Translations under genes and position numbers: made by a program | The notes under the pieces: model-generated | Seen by the model: the letters and a program-made list of their open reading frames with translations, nothing else | Database searches by the model: none | Told to the model about the DNA's origin: nothing | NCBI GenBank assembly: GCA_012064415.1 | Contig: SSNU01000311.1 | Coordinates: forward strand, 345,991-409,990 | DNA from: Gyrodactylus bullatarudis | Taxonomy: Eukaryota; Platyhelminthes; Monogenea; Gyrodactylidea; Gyrodactylidae | Length of the DNA: 64,000 nucleotides | Reading direction: 5' to 3' | In this document: in pieces, positions 47,927-60,000 of the stretch | How the letters are laid out: each line of letters opens with the position of its first letter | Numbering within the stretch: position 1 is the stretch's first letter

Positions 47927-49265
47927 TTTAAATAATCGAGTTTTTTCAAAGCGCCTTAGATATATATTTTTTCCTCAGAATAACAATTTGTCAAAATTTG
48001 GATTTCATACTCAGTTTATTTTCCAAATTCTCGGCCGTTATCAAGATATTTTCATCAGATCCCATTATCTAACTATAAAATGCTTTATTCAATTTTTTTC
48101 GAATTATCATCTATTTTGAAGTTGAATAATAAATATTTTTCATCATTCTATACGTTTCTCAGAATTCTCTCTCTAAAGATGAAACAGAGAATGCCATCAA
48201 AATTCGATTTAATCTCATCAGATGAATCTGTCATTGTGAATTTCTCTCCCGACAACTCATCTCTCATTTTCCCCTTAGCCAATGAATAATTCATAATAAG
48301 ACATCCCATTCAGACATGTGAATTTTAGAATTTAATCAATAGGAAAGAAAATTAATTCCATCATTCATGGAAAGATTTCTGACTGACTTGATTTCTTCCA
48401 AGAAATACTTTTACATCAAAATGAAACTTATCCAGTTATATGGCCAGTATAATTTATTTCTGCATTAAAAAAATAAATGTATCTTCAATTAAGCCCTGAT
48501 AATATCGATTTTTGTCTTTTTTCGAAAATAAAACTCGAATTAAATCTAGTTTGAATAAGTTATTGTTCGAATATGGGTTTCATTGCTGATGCAAAAATTT
48601 CAAGTTCTAAATATTTAAATAATTTCCTCTATACAGAATGATGTATTGCATAAATTTGAAATCTAATTGGTCTTTATTCACTCTGAATTCATTTTTGATT
48701 TTGAGAAGTTATCAAGTTATACTCTTCAAGTGAATTCAATAAAGCTATATCTGGAATTTGAAGCTGTTAAATATTTATTCTTGTAGATAAAAGTCCATAG
48801 AAATGATAATTTTGTCCGATCAGAGGTGGGAAAATATAAAAAAAAATGTTGTTTTTATGATTGAAAACATTGAGAAATTTTTATAAATAATAAATCCTTA
48901 TCTACATTTAGCTTCGCTTTGAACTAGGATTAGAACCAAGATTCCTTCCTTCAAACAAATGGAAAAATCCCATCCTTTACAATATATTTTGAGTTTATTT
49001 AATGCTCCAACTGCTTTCTGTGTAATTTTAATCAAACAGTGTTGATGGTCTTTGGGGTGCCTTGAATTTTTTCAACTACTGTTGCAACGCCTGTGACCAA
49101 TGACTTTAAATAGAGCATCAAATTTGCAAATTTTGAAAACCATTTTTGCTACTTTAGGCACTTTTTTGTGTTCTACTAATGAATCATTGATATTCAATAC
49201 CTTGGTTAATACATTATATGTTAGTTAAGATAATATAAAGTTGTTTTTTCATCATTTCTGAATAC
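47927..49265. other. Intergenic between MAP1 and Rh gene 1
   Basis: Convergent 3' ends. No gene seen; the frame at 48080-48289 has no family features. Confidence 0.55.
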
Positions 49266-49271
49266 TTTATT
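49266..49271 (-). terminator. Poly(A) signal of Rh gene 1
   Basis: AATAAA on the minus strand, about 100 nt after the stop at 49368. Confidence 0.45.
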
Positions 49272-49367
49272 TATTATAAAATGTTGTTTTATGTCAATAA
49301 ATGTTTCAACTATAAAAATGTAATTTTGTGCATAAGAGGATGTAAATCGTAAATTTGTTTTAAAAAT

Positions 49368-52300
49368 TTATTCTTCTGTTTCCCAATGACGTTCATCGTT
49401 GAACTTTTCTTCATCTTCCACTACTTCAAAGAACAATACGTATCTTATGAATAGACCTGTTAAAAGATGAATAAATGGTTATCTGAAAATTTTAAAATCC
49501 TTCCATCCTTACCAGTAAGTACTCCTGATACAATAGCTACACCTATAGTGTGTAACCAACCAACAATCTGAAGTCCACCTTGAGTTGAAGGGGATCGGTT
49601 TATGTCTGAGTGTGTTGTATACGACATGTATTTCAAGTTATAAGTGACATGCTTAAATTAATATTATCATTATTATTACTAATCAAAGAGAAATGTTGGC
49701 TTCAAATTTCCAATTTACCTTTTCTGGGCTCAGAGCAGGGAAAATATAGTACAATTCATCACCGTAAAATTCTTTAGACGCTGCAGCAGCTGCGATTGCA
49801 CTAGCTATAGTTGAAATTAAAGATGGAAATCCATGAAGATTATGCACTCCGCAAGTGTCATGAATGTATTTATTCAACTTTGGCGTTATGAATCGATAGC
49901 CTAGTACACTGAAAAAACCTGCTACACAACCGATAATAAGAGCACCTACTGGCTGGACCATCATAAGATTACTAGAGCCGATAGCGACACCACCTGCAAT
50001 AGTTGAGTTTTGTATGTAAACCATGTTGAATTTGCCAAAAGTATGTCGTTTGCTTTCATCTTTAATGGAAAGTATACTTGCAGTCACGAAACACATGACA
50101 GTCGCAGCACTTAATGCTAAGATTGTATTGGTTAATCCACGAGGCCTAGCTGAGCCATCAGCAGTTCCTGCATTAAAACTAGGCCAGTAGATCCACAAGA
50201 AGAGTGTTCCGATCATGGCAAATAGATCTGAGACATACGTTGATTCTTCATTGTCATGGGCATGGTTATTCTTTTGATACATGACTCCAGCTACTGCCAA
50301 TCCAAAGTAAGCTCCGAATCCATGAATGAAAATTGAATCACCAGAATCAACAACTTTGATGACATCTTTGCCAAGATATTCGTTCCAAACGAGAACAGGT
50401 ATCTGTATCATTCCCATAGTTACATATTGTAAAGGTGTAAGCTTGCCAAGAACAGCTCCAAATGCTATGAGAACTGAGCAGAGGGCAAACAAGGCGTTTA
50501 TTATTGCCTCTACTCCAACAATGAGGGTCCATTCATTCTCTTCAGTAAACCTTGTGGCATTTATTATGATTGCCCATTGAAGAATCTGGTGAAAATTTTC
50601 GAGTTATTTACGCATGTATTACGCACTCTCATAGAATATTCAAAAAGAGACAAGATTACACATTTATAAAATCATAGGAAAGAAGATAGACATTCAATCT
50701 ATTAGCAAAAGGTGCTCCTTTGTAATGATAGAGCATCGAAAAATAATTTTAATGCATTAGTTTTTAATTTACCAAAAAAATTATTCAAGAAATTTTACAT
50801 AATCTAAATTTGGTTGATGTGAAGTTTGACATCTATGATTATTACGAAAATCTCGATTATCAAGAATTCGAACATGTTAAAGATTTTTTGGAGCCTTACT
50901 CATGTTGCCAAGTTTTACCATATGGAGAAAAAATTTACTTTTATGAGAATTCATTTTTCAAATTTCGATTTGGCACCGAAATCTTATTTTTTCGAATCTC
51001 GAACTGAAATTTTTTATTGATTTGAAAGTGGGAATGTCGTTAAACAAGAAAGCTGAACTTTCGAGTTCCCTAACGATAATGAGGTTATGCATTAGAATAG
51101 ATTTGGCATAATTCAAGTTTGAAAAATGGGATTTCAGCGCCAAATAGAAATTTGAAAAATGACCATATTTTTCATAGAAATAATTTTTACTTCAGATAGT
51201 AAAAGTTGGAAACATAAGTAGGACTTCAGAAAATCCTAAACATGAAAATATTGAGATTTTTGTTATGGTTGAGAGGAAATCAGTATAGTTATTTTTCAAA
51301 TGATGCGTTATGCTATTGAGGTTTACAGAGCTGAACTTTTGGCTTTGCCGACTCGAAGCCCCAAACTAAAATTTTTGAAGGATTTAATCGTAGAGAGTCT
51401 ATGAGAATGAGAAGATTGTCATAAAAGAATCCTATAGAGATACAGTTGTATCAGAAAGTAAAGTCCTGTTATCATATTCATCATCTCATGGAATATCATA
51501 ACTTTACTTTTATATATACGGTTTTATTACTCTATAAATATAAGATATTTAGATTAACTAATCATATAAACCTTGATTTGATCACATCCTAAGCAAGTAA
51601 AAATCATGTAATTTTTGACACATTCATATTTCACTTAATAAGTAGAATAAGAATCAAAAGTTGTTATAAATGAAGTTGATTATTGCTAAATGTTTCATTT
51701 GTCATGTGAAAAGCTTGAATTATTCATTAGGAGAGGATATACGAGTTGGAGTCATTTTACACTAAAATCAAAAATGTGCTAATAATTTTTAAACAACATC
51801 AAGGAATACAGTAGTAATTTGTTTAGTCAATGTGTGAAAATCCCTATTAAAATCCCCACAAATATGAAAAGAATAAATGAAGATGAAAAACGTGTTATCG
51901 AAAACCTCCTCCAATCAAATCTCACTTTGAAAGAGATAGCGAATCATTGTGGGGTATCAATAAAAACTGTTAGCAGAATTAAAAATGACAAGCACACTCT
52001 TCGTGCTTCAGTCTCTGGTCGCCTATTGGCTAGAATATAACGATAATAGAAAAAGTACCAATTCAAATATTTTATACTTAAAAATATGTTTCAAGTGAAA
52101 AAATTAACAGAACTGTAATTTTTAAAGGAAATTTTTATCTAATTTTTTACAGCTTGATAATATCCATCGAATAGTGAAATCATAATTTAGTTACTACGAT
52201 TTGAAAAAATGCAATTGTAATTTGCAATTTTGTAAATTTATACACCTTCTTTCTAATTATAATAACACGTTATTGATGCAAATTAATATACTCTAATAAT

Positions 52301-52787
52301 AAATCACTTGCAGAAAAATGATTGATCTTCCAAATACCGAAAAAACTGTACATTTATTGAATATTTTGATAAAGTTATTGTGTTATGTTTAGACTATATA
52401 TTTTTGATAGGACTTTACTTTCTGATACAACTGTATATAACTTGCCATACTTAATAGTTAGCACTTACAATAGCTGAAATCATCAGATTATATGATACTG
52501 CGCTGAAGCCATACTTTTTCAAGAAGGTCATCAGGAATCCGAAGCCTACCAACATCATAACATTGACATCTTTCATATAGTTGTAAATGTATTCGTCTGG
52601 ATTTCTAACAGGTTTTTCTGCTGTCTCGAGAGCTTTTGAGGCATCAATTTCATGACGATAAACAACTTTTGTGCCAAATATTACGAGGAAAACTATTTGT
52701 ATGACTAGTAAGCAAATTCCAAATACAGATGTCTTGTGCCATAGGCATTTATTCTAAAAGATGAAAAATACACAAAAGACATACCAT
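49368..52787 (-). CDS. Rh50-like: Rh-type ammonium channel, paralog 1
   Basis: Exons 52787-52785 (the ATG alone), 52753-52469, 50585-49719, 49651-49515 and 49456-49368 give about 460 residues; the small 3' exon edges may be off by a base or two. Rh glycoproteins are multi-pass channels for NH3/NH4+ and possibly CO2. Family motifs: [20 protein letters not shown], the first pore histidine in [52 protein letters not shown] and the second histidine in [17 protein letters not shown]. The C-terminus is acidic and cytosolic. Its first intron is 31 nt (52784-52754) and falls right after the start codon; the ATG is chosen because it gives MNKCLWHKTSVFGICLL, a normal Rh N-terminus. Intron 52468-50586 is 1.9 kb and holds a decayed Tc1-type element. 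A second Rh gene lies 7.6 kb away in the opposite orientation. Confidence 0.92.
50830..51290. repeat. Partial member of foldback repeat family
   Basis: It contains ATTTGGCACCGAAATC and TCAGCGCCAAAT facing each other, with AATGGGATTTCAGCGCC matching a motif at about 27466 in another foldback copy. Outer edges unclear. It lies in the 1.9 kb intron of Rh gene 1. Confidence 0.4.
51443..52433 (+). mobile_element. Decayed Tc1/mariner-type element, 991 bp
   Basis: Perfect 25-bp inverted ends, starting CAGTTGTATCAGAAAGTAAA and continuing GTCCT, are bordered by TA on each side, the Tc1/mariner target duplication. Inside is only a helix-turn-helix remnant (51864-52040); the DDE catalytic domain is missing. 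So this is a deleted, non-autonomous copy in the largest intron of Rh gene 1. Confidence 0.83.
51864..52040 (+). pseudogene. Tc1-type transposase N-terminal fragment
   Basis: A 58-codon frame with the DNA-binding helix-turn-helix of Tc1-like transposases: EDEKRVIENLLQSNLTLKEI, then ANHCGVSIKTVSRIKN. It stops before any catalytic region, so it cannot be a working transposase. It sits inside the 25-bp inverted ends at 51443-52433. Confidence 0.65.
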
Positions 52788-53828
52788 GGTTAATCTTTTT
52801 AAAATCTCTTTTACCGCTTTAATTCCTAGTATTTATAATTTTAATAACCAAGAGAATGACAAGAATAGTGTAGTGACAAATCAAGCACAGCTTCTCAAGA
52901 ATATTAGTGTAATGATGTGGTATATTCGAAGGCATATATCGTTGAAATTTCATACTCCCACACAAATTAATTTGTCAGGCTCATAGTCTTACATATTTTC
53001 ATTAGAGTATTGGAGGGTGTAATTTAGCTGTATGAATTGGAACCAGTTATCAAAGTTAATTTCTTGTCATTACATGAGAAAAATTAGGAATTTTTTTCAC
53101 CATTAGTTGTCATTAGATGATCTCTCAGATTTTGGTGAAAAATTTTGATCAAATTTAGAATTTTCAAAATTCTTTAGTTTATTTTCTGTTAGAATAAAAC
53201 AAAAAATTTTGAAATTTAAAATCATAGTATTTGATCAATAAAAATATTCGATGATTTATAAAATTCCAACTTAAGCATATAAAAAATGTAACTAGATAAA
53301 TTAATGAAAATATCACTTTTAGAAAGACCATAAAATTCTAGGGCCGAGTCGCCCTAAAAATGTATAATGGGTTAGGTTGAAATTTATTTTTAAACTATTT
53401 ACTATTCTCATAGAATTTGGTATCCAGTTGATGTGAAAAATCATTCTACATTATGGTAATGCCCATTTAACCAATAATCTCCCATAGAAATTACTGAAAA
53501 AACGAGTTTTATCTTGTTTTTCCAATCCATGCTCGATATTTTTTATGTAAAAAGTTTAGCAACTACTTGTAATTTCATGTTCAAGATATTCAGGTTTCAA
53601 CTCATAAAAATTCATTGAAAATTCAGGATTTCCTGTCGAACAAGTCAGTATGAAAATGAGTAGGAGAAAATTTTACCCCCTCCCTAGTGTATAATATAGA
53701 GAACAAGAAAGAAGAAAAAAGCAAGTTATACCTATCCTTTTATAAGGGCAGAATTCTCCATTCTTTTTAAAGGAATCAATCGCTAATTACTTGATTGCCT
53801 CTGAAAATATTTATGCTAATTATTATTA
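52788..53828. other. 5' flank of Rh gene 1, no gene
   Basis: AT-rich. It probably contains the 5' UTR and promoter of Rh gene 1. The pogo-like element begins at its far end. Confidence 0.5.
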
Positions 53829-53951
53829 CAGTGAATCAGCAAAGGGTCTTCACGTATAGTGGAATGACAAATCGTCAAGGGAGTTTCATGTATAGTGGAA
53901 TGTTTTGATGTATGCTTTGGTCTATAATGTAAATTTAGGCCCCTACACACA

Positions 53952-54845
53952 NNNNNNNNNNNNNNNNNNNNNNNNNNNNNNNNNNNNNNNNNNNNNNNNN
54001 NNNNNNNNNNNNNNNNNNNNNNNNNNNNNNNNNNNNNNNNNNNNNNNNNNNNNNNNNNNNNNNNNNNNNNNNNNNNNNNNNNNNNNNNNNNNNNNNNNNN
54101 NNNNNNNNNNNNNNNNNNNNNNNNNNNNNNNNNNNNNNNNNNNNNNNNNNNNNNNNNNNNNNNNNNNNNNNNNNNNNNNNNNNNNNNNNNNNNNNNNNNN
54201 NNNNNNNNNNNNNNNNNNNNNNNNNNNNNNNNNNNNNNNNNNNNNNNNNNNNNNNNNNNNNNNNNNNNNNNNNNNNNNNNNNNNNNNNNNNNNNNNNNNN
54301 NNNNNNNNNNNNNNNNNNNNNNNNNNNNNNNNNNNNNNNNNNNNNNNNNNNNNNNNNNNNNNNNNNNNNNNNNNNNNNNNNNNNNNNNNNNNNNNNNNNN
54401 NNNNNNNNNNNNNNNNNNNNNNNNNNNNNNNNNNNNNNNNNNNNNNNNNNNNNNNNNNNNNNNNNNNNNNNNNNNNNNNNNNNNNNNNNNNNNNNNNNNN
54501 NNNNNNNNNNNNNNNNNNNNNNNNNNNNNNNNNNNNNNNNNNNNNNNNNNNNNNNNNNNNNNNNNNNNNNNNNNNNNNNNNNNNNNNNNNNNNNNNNNNN
54601 NNNNNNNNNNNNNNNNNNNNNNNNNNNNNNNNNNNNNNNNNNNNNNNNNNNNNNNNNNNNNNNNNNNNNNNNNNNNNNNNNNNNNNNNNNNNNNNNNNNN
54701 NNNNNNNNNNNNNNNNNNNNNNNNNNNNNNNNNNNNNNNNNNNNNNNNNNNNNNNNNNNNNNNNNNNNNNNNNNNNNNNNNNNNNNNNNNNNNNNNNNNN
54801 NNNNNNNNNNNNNNNNNNNNNNNNNNNNNNNNNNNNNNNNNNNNN
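53952..54845. other. Assembly gap (894 N)
   Basis: A run of N inside the pogo-like transposon, hiding most of its transposase. Reading frames drawn through it on either strand are meaningless. Confidence 1.
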
Positions 54846-55252
54846 AGTTTTGCAGCTTATCTGGAAATTATTAACAAAAATTGTCCAGAGAATTCTGTTT
54901 TGTATGTGGACAATTACCCTGCCCATAAATCTGAGAAGAATTTTGAAAATTTCCAGTAAGCCTCAATTTTTAATAATCCAGACTCAAGATGCTTCCTCCC
55001 AACTGTACTTCAAGACTTCAGCCATGCGATTCGTATGTAAATGCGCAATTCAAAAGACTTTATGAAGAGGTCCTTCTTAAAAGAGTCTATGATCAAACAA
55101 ATGGAATTTTGAAGAAAAATCCTGTTAAATTTGATATCCTCGAAGTATGTGAGATGGTAAATGTTGCATGGAGTAGAGTCAGCGAAGAAGTAATTGCTAA
55201 GTCTTTTGCTGAAACTTTTATAAAAGCAATTGTAAGCAAGATAAAATATTAA
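54846..55252 (+). CDS. pogo/Tigger-like transposase, C-terminal part
   Basis: Visible exons 54846-54955 and 54982-55252 are separated by a 26-nt intron (GTAAGC..ATCCAG). The joined frame has the second catalytic Asp of the DDE_1 domain in VLYVDNYPAHKS, then LKMLPPNCTSRLQPCDSYVN with AQFKRLYEE, the typical pogo/Tigger/CENP-B-type end of the catalytic domain. The N-terminal helix-turn-helix domains and the first Asp must lie in the assembly gap, so completeness cannot be judged. Without removing the 26-nt intron the frame breaks. The microintron matches the size class of the host genes around it. Confidence 0.83.
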
Positions 55253-56426
55253 CTGTATTCAAAGAAAATTTTAAAAATTTATTCGTCTTAATTACAGTGT
55301 AAAAAATAATTAGTAATTATCATAAAAATTTGTACGTCTCAATGTAAAACTTTACATGGGTGTGTGTAGGGGCCTAAATTTACATTATAGACCAAAGCAT
55401 ACATCAAAACATTCCACTATACATGAAACTCCCTTGACGATTTGTCATTCCACTATACGTGAAGACCCTTTGCTGATTCACTGTATTTTATTTTCAAGTA
55501 TGAATAAGTATTTCTTTCTATCTTCAATTCGAACTTTGAAGATCATCAGTCAACCTAAAAATTATTATTTCTTTCAGAACCCGTATAAGGAAGCTTCTTA
55601 CACTTCTTGTAACTCTTTTGCTTATCAGCAATAATTAATGACTGTATGCTTTAAAGTATTACTTTTTTATCTTGTCATCTTATGACAGTCAAGGATTATT
55701 AAACTATAGCAGTTATAGATGAGAAAAATAAAAATTTATTTACTCATGTGTGTTTTATGCAGTATCCTTGTATCATAATCTAAGGACTTTCTACAGTAGT
55801 AGTCTGATATAAACAGTATTATGATACGCCACTCTCGATTAAATTTATTGCATTTTAACTTATTTTTACACGTGGAAGGTTTTTTAAATTTTATCAACTT
55901 CCATATCGTAATTAATCAGAACAATTTTATTTTCAGAGATTGAAAATTAGAAGAACATGAATTAACACTTAAAGTCCCCCTGAATTGTTTCTATCACATA
56001 TCATTTGGGCAGCTCAAAATATGGTTCATTTATCACCCTTTTCAGCTTGAATCAACTGAAAATCTTTTCATTAAAAATTTTTTTTCGACATTATTTAATA
56101 CATTTTCCCTATCTACATTCCCTATACATCCAAGCGACTGCACATGTAATTCTAAGATATATTTAATAAATAAAGTGAAATTACTCAATTCTCGGGAAGA
56201 TTGGTGAACAATGGTGTGTATCTTTTAGTTATAAGATCTTTATTTCTACAAAATTTTCCAGGTTTAATATTTTGGCCCACATATGGGCCATGGACCTGAC
56301 TCTTGGTCTTGGCCTGTTGTAATCGGTTTAACTTGAAAAACATTGAAAAATTCAATACTGATATGACAAGTATGATATGTTAAGTATGAGAAGAATATTT
56401 CCATAAAGTTAAAATTTCAATGACAT

Positions 56427-56507
56427 GGTAATCACTTATTAGTTATAAGTTATTACTAATAACTAATAACTAATAACTAATAAGTTATTAGTAATAACTT
56501 ATTACCA
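56427..56507. repeat. Tandem TAATAAC array inside a palindrome
   Basis: Several copies of a 7-bp unit (CTAATAA) are flanked by inverted arms AAGTTATTACTAATAAC and GTTATTAGTAATAACTT, giving a stable hairpin. Confidence 0.7.
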
Positions 56508-56835
56508 ATAAAAAAATTTTATTACCTTATTAAATATCTATTTTTTCAAAAGTATTTTTGTTAATATCGCTGTACTTTTAAAATTTTAACATAAGTTATA
56601 CCAGTTATGATTCACAACTGACAAAGACTCAACTCATCAAGCTAACGTTGCCTCTTCCAAATCAATCATTATATTGATATTAATAATTATAATTATTACA
56701 TATTTCTGAGATAGTTATTGTGGACTCATTTAACAAAATAAAAGTTACTGAATCGATTCAATCATTTTTGGTATCAATTTTTGTTTTTCAATTACATATT
56801 TTTGCAACATAAAACTAATTTTCACTCAAAATCCC

Positions 56836-57058
56836 TTAACCCTTTCGGTGCCGAGACTATTTCACAATTTTTATAAAGACCAAAATTTAGCTATGAAGAT
56901 ACCAAGTTATTTGGCCAAAAATATTACTAATGCAAGTTCACATTGTGGGCTTCAATTTAAACTTTAATTGATCCAGAAACCTATCAAACTGGTAGAGTTA
57001 TGAAGATTCAAAAAATTGGGAAATGGACATATATGTCCATCGGCACCGAAAGGGTTAA
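56836..57058. mobile_element. piggyBac-type MITE, 215 bp plus TTAA duplications
   Basis: The element proper is 56840-57054, starting CCCTTTCGGTGCCGA and ending TCGGCACCGAAAGGG, with TTAA on both sides. TTAA targets and CCC..GGG ends are typical of piggyBac. No coding capacity. A 14-bp palindrome GGACATATATGTCC lies near the right end. Confidence 0.85.
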
Positions 57059-60000
57059 ATTCCCTTTAGGTAGTTTTTTTTCTCATTTATTCAATCCAAT
57101 GAGCTATGTGTTTGGCAAATGCAGGAAAACTAAACTGATAGATGGTAAAATTATGAGTTTTTTTTAGTTCTTTAAACATAGATCTTGTATTGAAATCTGA
57201 CTTAGAAATTATAAAATAAATCTGATTGTACAATAAAAATTTTTTAATCAATAAATAGTTTTAAAATGTTAAATGAAAAGCTCTGGATATTGTAAAAAAA
57301 CGTTGCAATAACGAAAAATAAAGACTATGGTCTACAAGAAATTCAGAAATCTTCTGGTTAATGAGGATAAGGAATCAAGCAAAGACTAAGAGTAATCGAT
57401 TTTAAGTCTGATATGAAACATGACCAATTTAAAATTAGGCAAAACCCCACAGTCAGATAATTCATATTTAGTAAAAATAAAGTTATAAATAGATAATAAA
57501 TAGCTGAGGACAAATTATGAATTTATTCTGTGAAACTTCAAGGAATTAATCTTGAATGGTTACCGGTTATTTGCATTATCTTGGATACAAATGAGAAGCT
57601 TTCATTGAACATTCCTAATTTCGTCAATCTTGCCCTAAGAATATCCATGTGAAGATATCAATCCGATCATCCTGAATAATTTTCATTTAAACTTGACTAA
57701 ATGTGTGATTTTTTACAATTTTTTTTGAGAAGGATTAGTTCAATAACAACTAAGCACTGATTTTTGAAGTTGGTCACATTTTTTCCAAAATCACTGTGAT
57801 CTGGATCACTCGTCCTGAAATTTGAATCAAAAATAACCTATTGGCCTTTGAATGGAATTTTTTTCGCTACTCAATGAAATTGTGAAATTTTTCATTCTTT
57901 CTGAATTTGCAAATGCTCGCTAACAAACTTCATAATTTGGTTATTCTCGAATATGCATTTTTCTGATCAGAAATTTATTGATCTTCAATTTAAGCTGCTT
58001 TTCATAAGAATCCCTCAACATTTTCAAAAGATATTCCATATTTTATGGTCTCGAATCTGAATGTAAAAATCTATACGATTTAAAATTTTTTATAAAATTT
58101 ATATGATCCAAAATCGAATATTCGAAAACTCTTTTTTACTCGAATAATCATCTAGCTTAATAAGATCCCCTTTTGTTACGCAGAGACCTTTTTTCTTTAA
58201 AATTTAACCTTGTAATCTATTTGGACAACAATTGAGTTGATAACTGACCTGATTGTCGATTTTTTTGTGATTCATTTAAGGCCATTTAGATTTTGATCCG
58301 GAAAAGTAACATAATTTTTTCAAATTAATACAATTAATTACAATATTGTAGTCAAAAATGTATTTATAAGAGAAAGTATAGTCAAATTAAATTATAGTAC
58401 AATTAGAAATGCAATCCTGAAAGAAGTCTTGAGAAAACTCTCAAAGTATCGACATGTAATCAATAGCTGTAAATGAAATATATATTCTCAGATGATCTCC
58501 CAACAACCCTCTTGGAATCTCTTCTTAACTTAAGACCTAGGTAGGTTTCAGAATTTCGGATGGTCTAAAATTTGATCTTCTCACTAATTCATACAAGATT
58601 GAAACCTCAATCTTCTCAATTCTGAATTTCGATTTTGAACTAATCGATGTATTTTGGATTCAAATCTTTTAAAAAAGAATAATCTTTTAAATAATACGGA
58701 TTATATCTCTCCTCACATCATTAACTATTGAAGATGCTCAATGAGCATTTTAATGTTTAATTCTGCTTTGGAATCTTAAAATGCTTGTATCATTATCTCT
58801 GGGCGTCATTAGGTTAAAAAATCTCGTTAATTACGCTGTATGTATCAGAAAATCTATCATTGAATCTGTAATAGAACACATCAGCTCTAAACTGAATTCT
58901 TCGAAGATTTTTCACTGGTACAATATTTTTTATCGAATTATTTTAACACATTTTTAATCAAATAGTAGCCATAAGGCTGACCTAAAATCAGTTAATCAAT
59001 TTTGTTATAAAAATATTTAAATATATACTCCAGAGTAGAATGGTGATAAAAGAATTAATTTCAATGATGAAAATGTCTAGATTGTTTTTTGACAACATGT
59101 TTCGACATTTTCTCAATGATTGAAAAAGTACATAGATGACACAATGTCTGATATTTTACCGTTGAAAATAAACCCCCTAACAGATATTTCACTCAATACA
59201 AATAATTGAACATTAACCTGAATAGAAAAAGCAAAACAAATAAAAAATTAATTTATGAACTAAGGCTCCAAATTTTTTTTTTGGGCAGAAAATTGACAGG
59301 CTTACATGTTGATTCTTAATTCCTTGATGTAGCGGTTTTAATCTTTTCAACTTTTTTAAATTAACACATGTTTTTTAAAATTATTATACAATTCTTGCTT
59401 TTCGAAACATTTTTCACTACACACTCTTGCAACTCGGACTTTTTATTTTTTGTTAGAGAGAAAGACAAGTTTTAATTACCAGTGATAATTTATCACATGT
59501 TTAACCACTTTATAAGTGGTTTTGGAAAGATTTTTAATTTTACCAATGCTAAATGATATTTCTTTTTCAATTATGAAATCATGGGGATTGAATTCCCAAC
59601 AGAAAAGTATAGTAACTATAGAGAAACTTTCCTTTTACCCTTCTAGTTTTTGAGCTAGTTTAATCAGAAAGTTTTTTAGAACCTTAAAAATGTCTTCAAA
59701 GATTATGCTCCATAAAAAATACTTTCATTGAATCTTGAAGTTGAGAACTTTAAAATTAGAACATAATCTCTACTGTTTTGTTGAGAATTCCTGAACAGGA
59801 ATTTGCCATATTGTGTATCGCATTCATAGAAAGGCAGGCTTTGTTTTTTCATCGAGTAAACTGGAAACTCTCAGGTAGAACTTTAAAGAAGTGCATATCA
59901 TTTGAGATCAACGGAAAATTCTCTCTACAAAGGTATCAGTGAGTAGATTTCTTGCATGTAAGACTGTCTTATCAAGGATATTACTTCTCATTGATAGCTT

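Larger units (their letters stand above)
53829..55483 (+). mobile_element. pogo/Tigger-like DNA transposon with assembly gap
   Basis: The terminal inverted repeats, 53829-53951 and 55361-55483, are identical over 123 bp. They start CAGTGAATCAGCAAAGGGTC, are bordered by TA on both sides and may continue into the gap. Each repeat contains two copies of CAYGTATAGTGGAATG, possible transposase-binding sites. The transposase gene on the plus strand is partly lost in 894 N. Identity of the ends suggests a recent insertion. It lies about 1 kb upstream of Rh gene 1. Confidence 0.88.

Noticed and set aside
53905..55065. Long frames on both strands through the N run
   Set aside because: They exist only because N was translated as X.
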